NCBI GenBank assembly: GCA_944381635.1
Contig: CALWLY010000016.1
Location: 17,663-81,662, forward strand
Source of the DNA: an uncultured Lachnospiraceae bacterium
GTDB taxonomy: Bacteria; Bacillota; Clostridia; Lachnospirales; Lachnospiraceae
DNA: 64,000 nucleotides
Reading direction: 5' to 3'
In this document: one piece after another, positions 59,709 through 64,000 of the stretch
Layout of the letters: the number at the start of each line of letters is the position of its first letter
Position numbering within the stretch: the first letter of the stretch is position 1
The notes under the pieces: model-generated
The model's input: only the letters and a program-made list of their open reading frames with translations
Databases searched by the model: none
Told to the model about the DNA's origin: nothing
Made by a program: the position numbers and the translations under genes

Positions 59709-59777
59709 GAATTACAGAACAGTAATATTTTAATAAAAACCAGAAAGAAAATTCGATTGACGACGACAACAAAAAAA

Positions 59778-59806
59778 GAATCCCGCAAAAGCGAGATTCT
59801 TTTTTT
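59778..59806 (+). terminator. terminator of rpsB-tsf
   Basis: AGAATCCCGC-AAAA-GCGAGATTCT (one mismatch) followed by seven T residues. Confidence 0.85.
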
Positions 59807-59966
59807 ATATGGCAGGAAATGCAATTTTCTGCCATATAAAAAAGACGCTCCGCTTTGGATGCGCATTCAGCGCTCAGGCAATCAGAGATTACCCGGAAAA
59901 TGGTTGCTGACGCAACCGCGCTCCGGCGCGAGTGTGCGCCCTGGCGCACACTTTTTATACGACAGG
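59806..59966 (+). repeat. dispersed hairpin-rich repeat, copy D (full)
   Basis: It opens with TATATGGCAGGAAA / TTTTCTGCCATATA (59806-59838). AAAAGACGCTCCGCTTTGGA, CAGCGCTCAGG, GAGATTACCCGGAAAAT, GTTGC-TGAC-GCAAC, GCGCTCCGGCGC and AGTGTGCGCC-CT-GGCGCACACT follow, with a TTTTTATACGACAG end. Word order and sequence match copy B at 35347-35510, 24 kb away. Confidence 0.78.
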
Positions 59967-59989
59967 AATTTCATTTTTCTAAATTAAGA

Positions 59990-60145
59990 TTATTCCTCTA
60001 CGAAAACGTCTTTTCCTAATCCGCAGACAGGGCACAGCCAGTCAGCAGGAACATCTTCCCATTTTGTTCCGGGAGCAATTCCGTTTTCCGGATCTCCTGT
60101 TGCTTCATCGTAAACATATCCGCAAGGGCATGCAAATTTAGCCAT
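59990..60145 (-). CDS. rubredoxin with an atypical first iron knuckle
   Basis: The 51-residue protein reads [20 protein letters not shown], then [20 protein letters not shown] and [11 protein letters not shown]. It is clearly a rubredoxin, a one-electron carrier with Fe(Cys)4. The C-terminal knuckle is the usual CPVCG, but the N-terminal knuckle is CPCG (C-x-C) instead of CxxCG, one residue short. GGAGG lies about 8 nt before the ATG. In anaerobes rubredoxin serves oxygen and peroxide detoxification or other reductions. Confidence 0.93.
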   Translation of the reverse strand: MAKFACPCGYVYDEATGDPENGIAPGTKWEDVPADWLCPVCGLGKDVFVEE

Positions 60146-60278
60146 TTTTAATTCCTCCTTTTTTTTATTCTATATTAAGCATACCCTATTTTTCGAAAAA
60201 GTAAAGAGATATTTTCAAAATCGTGGAAAAATATGTAACAATTCACTCTGCGCCATTTGTAAAACCGGAGGAAGGTGC

Positions 60279-60339
60279 TTGACAAAAGCAGTCGTATTCT
60301 GTAGACTTTTGAAAGTATAAGTCTATATTTATAGACTTA
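60279..60339 (+). promoter_or_regulatory. promoter and operator of the BlaI-type repressor
   Basis: TTGACA (60279-60284), 17 nt and TAGACT (60302-60307), then a perfect 22-bp palindrome with arms TAAGTCTATA and TATAGACTTA around TT (60318-60339). This lies over the transcript start and fits a dimeric repressor. About 150 nt of leader to the gene (60340-60493) hold no clear ORF. Confidence 0.8.
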
Positions 60340-60493
60340 GCAGATTGTGGCAGGCACGGAAGTTTTTCGGGAGAGTATCAGAATTCCGGAAGCAAAAACC
60401 GGTATCGCCGGATAGGAGAAATACCCCAGACCTGCAGAAAAAGCAAGAAAGACATAACAGAGGAAAAGACATGACAGAGAGGAAGAGATTGCT

Positions 60494-60865
60494 ATGAGAG
60501 AAATACATTTCAGTGCAGGGGAATTTAAGCTGATGAATCTGATTTGGAGAGAAGAGCCGGTCAATTCTACATACCTGGTAAAATTAAGCAGAGAGGCTTT
60601 CGGATGGAAAAAATCCACCACGTATACTGTTTTAAAAAAACTGGAAGAAAAAAACGCAGTGCAGAATATCAGTGCTACCGTGATTTCCCTTGTGGGCAGG
60701 GAAAAGGTATTGAAACAGGAAAGCGAAGAGTTTTTACAGAAAAATTTCAACGGCTCTCTGGCAGATTTTTTGAAAATCATACTTCAGGACAAAACTCTTT
60801 CCGCACAGGAAGAGGAAATTTTGCAGAAAATCGTAGAGACAGCTGCAAAATCACACGGGGAATAG
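60494..60865 (+). CDS. BlaI/MecI/CopY-family transcriptional repressor
   Basis: The 123-residue protein is a winged-helix repressor of the Penicillinase_R family: GEFKLMNLIWREEPVNSTYL, VKLSREAFGWKKSTTYTVLK and KLEEKNAVQNISATVISLV are the DNA-binding part. The C-terminal helices serve dimerisation and hold the cleavage region in BlaI. No BlaR1/MecR1 sensor-protease or beta-lactamase gene follows, so its signal is unknown. The upstream palindrome is its probable operator. Confidence 0.9.
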   Translation: MREIHFSAGEFKLMNLIWREEPVNSTYLVKLSREAFGWKKSTTYTVLKKLEEKNAVQNISATVISLVGREKVLKQESEEFLQKNFNGSLADFLKIILQDKTLSAQEEEILQKIVETAAKSHGE

Positions 60866-60892
60866 AAATATGGCATTTTTAGAATGCCGGGA

Positions 60893-60921
60893 TTGCTTTT
60901 TTAGCGTTTGAAGGCTATAAT
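60893..60921 (+). promoter_or_regulatory. promoter of the small membrane protein gene
   Basis: TTGCTT (60893-60898), exactly 17 nt and TATAAT (60916-60921), about 147 nt before 61068. A hairpin GGCATTttTAGAATGCC lies just upstream. Confidence 0.65.
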
Positions 60922-61067
60922 GAAAGAGTATTTTAGAGGGCGGAAAAGGCGGTTTTCCATGAGAAGAGAAAAGGTGACTTCCCGTGGGAAGAGAAAGAGC
61001 TTTTTCTGAGTGAAGGTACAAAATAAATATTGCTGCAGCCAGGCTGTGGTGGGAGGGAGGATTCAGA

Positions 61068-61391
61068 ATGAAAACAGGTGCGAAAGTTTGGCTTTGGATT
61101 GTGCTTGTGTTAGGTGCACTCGGTCTTTTGGGAAATTTGACATTATTTCTCGCAAATCCGCTGATAGCAATTATTTATGTCGCAGCGTCCGTTTTGATTG
61201 TGGCAGGATGTGCGGTTGTATTGTTTAAATTTCAGAAGCTGGGATTTTATCTGCTGATTGCCGGTTATGTGGTAAATGGTATTATGAATATCGTGATTGG
61301 CGGCGCAATCATCAGCGGAATTCTGGGAATGATTCTTGTTCCGTTGATTACTTATCTGGTTATTAAAAATGATCTGCCGAACATGAAGTAA
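61068..61391 (+). CDS. small hypothetical membrane protein
   Basis: The 107-residue protein has about four hydrophobic segments (VWLWIVLVLGALGLLGNLTL; LIAIIYVAASVLIVAGCAVV; LGFYLLIAGYVVNGIMNIVI; ISGILGMILVPLITYLVI) with short loops. It has no recognised domain. A GGGAGG site lies 11 nt upstream. It could be a target of the adjacent BlaI-type repressor, but it has its own promoter. Confidence 0.75.
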   Translation: MKTGAKVWLWIVLVLGALGLLGNLTLFLANPLIAIIYVAASVLIVAGCAVVLFKFQKLGFYLLIAGYVVNGIMNIVIGGAIISGILGMILVPLITYLVIKNDLPNMK

Positions 61392-61451
61392 GGACAGCAT
61401 GACAGGAACGGCGTGAAAGCGCTGTCCGTGTTTAACGAAGCAAAATAAATT

Positions 61452-61535
61452 AAAAAAAGCCCCTGGGCGTATCCCTTTCAAATGTTAGAACTAAAATCTA
61501 ACGATTGGCGGTGGTACTGCTCAGGGGCTTTTTTT
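61452..61535. terminator. bidirectional terminator with a large structured loop
   Basis: AAAAAAAGCCCCTG (61452-61465) pairs with CAGGGGCTTTTTTT (61522-61535). The 56-nt loop contains another hairpin, GTTAGA-loop-TCTAAC. T-runs lie on both strands, fitting the convergent genes; the large loop is unusual. Confidence 0.85.
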
Positions 61536-61980
61536 AGAAAATTCGCCGGCTTAAATTGGAATTGTGATATGCCGGGTCGTAAGTGACATCCTCGAGAAAC
61601 CATTCCGGCGGCTGAAATTTTTCAGCTTCTTCGGTATTTGGAAATTCTACTTCTGCGATAATAAGCGGAGCAAAAGGTGCGTCGAAAACATCCAGTTCAA
61701 TCGTATAAGGCGCCAGAGGAATGAGATAACGGGTTTTGGAAATTCTGTTTCCATCGGCCTTGGAAACAAGAGTTTCATAGGCTTCTTTGGTGAGCGGAAG
61801 GTTGTATTCCTCTCTGGCCATAAGACCTTTTCCTTTGTATGTCATAGAATATTTGTCATCGGTACGGCGCACACGGATTACAGGATCTGTGGTCAGATAG
61901 GCCTGTTCAATCTTTTTCGATGGATAATTTTCCAGATTTTCGGGCAGATGCCGAATTGTGAATTTGCGTTCGATTTCCAT
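61534..61980 (-). CDS. CYTH-domain (triphosphate tunnel) enzyme
   Basis: The 148-residue protein begins MEIERKFTI, the ExExK motif of the CYTH fold, with conserved basic and acidic pairs in VIRVRRTDDKYSMTYKGKG, RISKTRYLIPL, YTIELDVFDAPF and LIIAEVEFPNTEEAEKF. Family members hydrolyse inorganic triphosphate or thiamine triphosphate, or act as class IV adenylate cyclases. The small clostridial type is most often a triphosphatase, but the substrate cannot be read. Its stop lies in the terminator. Confidence 0.9.
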   Translation of the reverse strand: MEIERKFTIRHLPENLENYPSKKIEQAYLTTDPVIRVRRTDDKYSMTYKGKGLMAREEYNLPLTKEAYETLVSKADGNRISKTRYLIPLAPYTIELDVFDAPFAPLIIAEVEFPNTEEAEKFQPPEWFLEDVTYDPAYHNSNLSRRIF

Positions 61981-62333
61981 AATCGTAATCCTTCCTTTCT
62001 TTATGCGAATGATCTTCGGGAAAATCAGACAGTTTTATTTTAAAATGTTTTTTTAGCTTTTGCAATCTTTGAAAATAGCATGCACGGCGGAAAATGTTTT
62101 TATCTCCACTTGAATATTCTAGTTTGGTAGGTTCCTTCCTGTTCTTTGTAATTTGGCATAATGAAGGAAAAACAGGGTAAAGTTTTTGAAATTTTAAGAA
62201 ATGTTCACAATTTATTACTTGGATGCCAGGGGCAGATTTGGTAAAATAGAAAAAGAAGAAAAGCAAGATATCAAAGAATGTTTGGGGATTGCCTTGGCAG
62301 TGAACAGAACATAGAAGAAAGAAGTGAGGGAAA
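61981..62333. other. intergenic stretch with the probable promoter of the DJ-1 gene (62219-62247)
   Basis: TTGGAT (62219-62224), 17 nt and TAAAAT (62242-62247) point rightward. No gene or strong hairpin is seen in the rest of these 353 bases. Confidence 0.5.
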
Positions 62334-62882
62334 ATGGATAAACTGGGGATTTTTTTCGGCGAAGGATACGAAGAAGTAGAAGCGCTGACAGTGGTTGATT
62401 TATGTCGGAGGGCCGGTCTGGAAATTGATATGATTTCCATTTCGGATGACAGAACGGTAACAAGTTCTCATGGCGTGACTGTTGCGATGGATAAAGTTTT
62501 GAAGGATGTAAACTTCCAGGAATATACGATGCTGATTCTTCCGGGCGGTATGCCGGGAACCAAAAATCTGGAGGCATGTGCTCCTTTGATGGAGCAGTTG
62601 GATAACTTTTACCACAGCGGAAAATGGGTGGCAGCAATCTGTGCGGCTCCCAGCATTTTAGGCCACAGAGGTTATCTGAAAGGGAGAAAGGCTACCTGTT
62701 ATCCCGGATTCGAAAGTCAGCTTGAAGGCGCACAGGTTACGCATACGCCGGCAGAGACAGACGGAAATGTGATTACAGGACGCGGCATGGGCTGTGCGAT
62801 TCCGTTTGCTTTGTCAATTATTGAGGTATTGAAGGGAAAAGCGGAAGCGGATAAGCAGGCAGAGTCTATTTGCTTCCGATAA
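62334..62882 (+). CDS. DJ-1/PfpI-family protein
   Basis: The 182-residue protein has the DJ-1 layout: MDKLGIFFGEGYEEVEALTV with the conserved Glu, LPGGMPGTKNLEACAPLMEQ and the nucleophilic Cys in VAAICAAPSILGHRGYLKGR (about Cys101). The C-terminus has VITGRGMGCAIPFALSIIEV. Family members act as glyoxalase III, deglycase-like or chaperone proteins; which is true here is open. It lies 34 bp before a CBS-domain gene. Confidence 0.92.
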   Translation: MDKLGIFFGEGYEEVEALTVVDLCRRAGLEIDMISISDDRTVTSSHGVTVAMDKVLKDVNFQEYTMLILPGGMPGTKNLEACAPLMEQLDNFYHSGKWVAAICAAPSILGHRGYLKGRKATCYPGFESQLEGAQVTHTPAETDGNVITGRGMGCAIPFALSIIEVLKGKAEADKQAESICFR

Positions 62883-62916
62883 AGAATCAGTCAGCAAAGG
62901 AGTAACGACAGAGAAT

Positions 62917-63345
62917 ATGAATATTTTGTTTTTTTTAACGCCCAAAAGCGAGGTTGCCTGTGTGCAGGAGGATGATACTCTGAGGCAGGCGCTGGAAAAA
63001 ATGGAACATCACGGATATTCAGCAGTACCGCTTCTGTCAGTGGATGGAAAATACATCGGTACGATCACGGATGGAGATGTACTGTGGGGCATCAAAGAGC
63101 GAGGATTTCCTTCCCTGAGGGATATGGAAGATATCTCCGTGATGGAAATCGACAGGGTGAGAGACAATAAACCCGTGCATATCAATGAAAGCATGGAAGG
63201 ACTGTTGGAAAAGGTTTCCGCCCAGAATTTCGTTCCCGTTGTGGACGATGAGAGAATCTTTATTGGAATTGTAACCAGAAAAGATATTATTCAATATCTG
63301 GCCAGCAAAGCAGATAAGCCCAGTGCACAAATGGCCAGTGTATAA
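62917..63345 (+). CDS. CBS-domain pair protein
   Basis: The 142-residue protein consists of two CBS domains: VQEDDTLRQALEKMEHHGYS, AVPLLSVDGKYIGTITDGDV, then ESMEGLLEKVSAQNFVPVVD and IFIGIVTRKDIIQYLA. CBS pairs bind adenine nucleotides and act as energy or ligand sensors. It has no other domain. AAAGGAG lies in the gap after the DJ-1 gene, so the two are probably one operon. Confidence 0.9.
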   Translation: MNILFFLTPKSEVACVQEDDTLRQALEKMEHHGYSAVPLLSVDGKYIGTITDGDVLWGIKERGFPSLRDMEDISVMEIDRVRDNKPVHINESMEGLLEKVSAQNFVPVVDDERIFIGIVTRKDIIQYLASKADKPSAQMASV

Positions 63346-63388
63346 AAACAGCCCGGCCGGGATCATTCCTCAGCCGGGCTGCTTTTAT
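63344..63388 (+). terminator. terminator after the CBS gene
   Basis: AACAGCCCGGC-loop-GCCGGGCTG followed by CTTTTATT. Confidence 0.85.
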
Positions 63389-63415
63389 TCTCAATTTTTT
63401 ACCGCTTGGGTTACA

Positions 63416-63622
63416 TTATTTCATCTGCTCTTCCTGTTTGCGGATCATTCTGCGGACCATTTCACCGCCGATAGAACCAGCTTCTCTGGAAGTTAAGTCG
63501 CCGTTGTAACCTTCTTTTAAATTTACACCCAGTTCAGATGCAACCTCTGTTTTGAAACGGTCCATTGCTGCTTTTGCTTCCGGAACTTCTACTCTATTTG
63601 ATCTGCCAGAATTACTTGCCAT
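63416..63622 (-). CDS. alpha/beta-type small acid-soluble spore protein
   Basis: The 68-residue SASP starts MASNSGRSNRVEVPEAKAAM and holds the GPR cleavage sequence in FKTEVASELGVNL (cut after the Glu in TE/VASE in known SASPs). The second conserved part GYNGDLTSREAGSIGGEMVR follows. It coats spore DNA in the dormant spore and is degraded by GPR, whose gene is at 44947-45852. GGAGGTG lies 6 nt before the ATG at 63622, so the longer frame from 63637 is rejected. Confidence 0.97.
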   Translation of the reverse strand: MASNSGRSNRVEVPEAKAAMDRFKTEVASELGVNLKEGYNGDLTSREAGSIGGEMVRRMIRKQEEQMK

Positions 63623-63677
63623 TTCTTTCACCTCCAAATTTTGTCCATTTTGTTGTCTATGGCATTTCTATTGCTAA

Positions 63678-63785
63678 CAGCAGAAAGTTGATGTTGAACA
63701 ATATCTGCTGTGGTTGCAAGATAAGCGTATGAAGGACACACGCTTATCCCGTCTTATGGCGGAAGGAAAAAGATTTCCCTGCCGT
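63678..63785. other. run of hairpins in the gap upstream of the SASP gene
   Basis: CAGCAGA/TCTGCTG (63678-63710), GATAAGCGT/ACGCTTATC (63720-63748) and GGCGGAAGGAAA/TTTCCCTGCCG (about 63758-63784) follow each other. No ORF is seen in 63623-63925. They could be part of an RNA gene running toward the terminator at 63929, or of a repeat; no promoter was found. Confidence 0.4.
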
Positions 63786-63928
63786 TGCAGCTGCTGACAA
63801 TCCGGTGCTGTGTGTTTTCATCACTTATCTTGGTCTTAGTATTGACGGCAAAAAAAATTATATGTTGGTAAGTAATGGTAAGTTTTTAACAGAAAAAGCA
63901 ATAAAAAAACAAAAACAAAATGAAAAAA

Positions 63929-63970
63929 GGGGCTGTCGCACTAAGTGATTAGTGCGATGCCCCTCTTTTC
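63929..63970 (+). terminator. terminator-like hairpin near the right edge
   Basis: GGGGCTGTCGCACTAA-GTGA-TTAGTGCGATGCCCC (two mismatches) followed by TCTTTTCTTT. Confidence 0.7.
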
Positions 63971-64000
63971 TTTCCCAATAAACCAAATGCCGGGCTAAAC

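Noticed and set aside
61500..61535. T-box-like GGTGGTAC motif
   Set aside because: It lies in the loop of a terminator between convergent genes, with no aminoacyl-tRNA synthetase or amino acid gene downstream.
1..64000. Insertion sequences, prophage, tRNA or rRNA genes
   Set aside because: No transposase, integrase, phage structural gene, or tRNA/rRNA sequence was recognised on either strand; only repeats and one doubtful remnant were seen.

Overview
The window looks like a chromosomal segment of a spore-forming, anaerobic gut Firmicute. A Lachnospiraceae genome such as Blautia is my best guess, inferred from the mix of genes and not from any database search. The pointers are four sporulation genes (gpr, spoIIP, sigK and a small acid-soluble spore protein), CodY, rubredoxin, strong GGAGG ribosome binding sites, moderate G+C, and a polyamine operon typical of gut clostridia. 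No rRNA, tRNA, CRISPR array or intact insertion sequence was recognised.

Region 1 (1-4.3 kb) holds the end of a MacB-type ABC export operon, a LUD-domain protein, a Uma2-type nuclease-fold protein and a RelA/SpoT-type nucleotide synthetase. Region 2 (4.2-23.9 kb) is a large Ter (tellurite/phage/stress resistance-type) island. A leftward operon (CitE-like lyase, PRTase-TRSP, StiP-PELOTA) diverges from a rightward series: a YceG-like/trypsin fusion, a double-YceG protein, TelA, three TerD paralogues and a PMCA-type Ca2+ ATPase. The same island continues with a three-gene ABC importer, an ATP-grasp ligase and a HAD phosphatase. From what is known of Ter systems, the ligase, phosphatase, PRTase, lyase and YceG proteins form a predicted biosynthetic module, and TerD/TelA are the cytoplasmic Ca2+-binding or membrane-associated stress components.

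Region 3 (23.9-34.9 kb) is accessory: a lipoprotein, a YjjG nucleotidase, two MATE exporters each next to an AraC regulator or acetyltransferase, a small Xre regulator and membrane protein pair with twin operators, a UroD-family protein, a 98-bp tandem repeat, an AraC regulator and an ANT(9)-like aminoglycoside nucleotidyltransferase. It is followed by an apparently free-standing, highly structured RNA of about 340 nt with its own promoter and terminator (about 35010-35347); I could not name its class.

Region 4 (35.5-44.1 kb) is a polyamine operon (arginine/lysine-type decarboxylase, SpeE, carboxynorspermidine dehydrogenase and decarboxylase, agmatine deiminase, N-carbamoylputrescine amidase), then uridine phosphorylase. 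Region 5 (44.3-59.8 kb) is core genome: rpsT, gpr-spoIIP-lepA-hemW, sigK, comM-dprA, topA, codY, rpsB-tsf. Region 6 (59.9-64 kb) has rubredoxin, a BlaI-type repressor with a perfect operator, a small membrane protein, a CYTH enzyme, a DJ-1 protein, a CBS protein and a spore SASP, which is the substrate class of the GPR protease encoded 18 kb away. Several families of hairpin-rich dispersed repeats punctuate the intergenic spaces.
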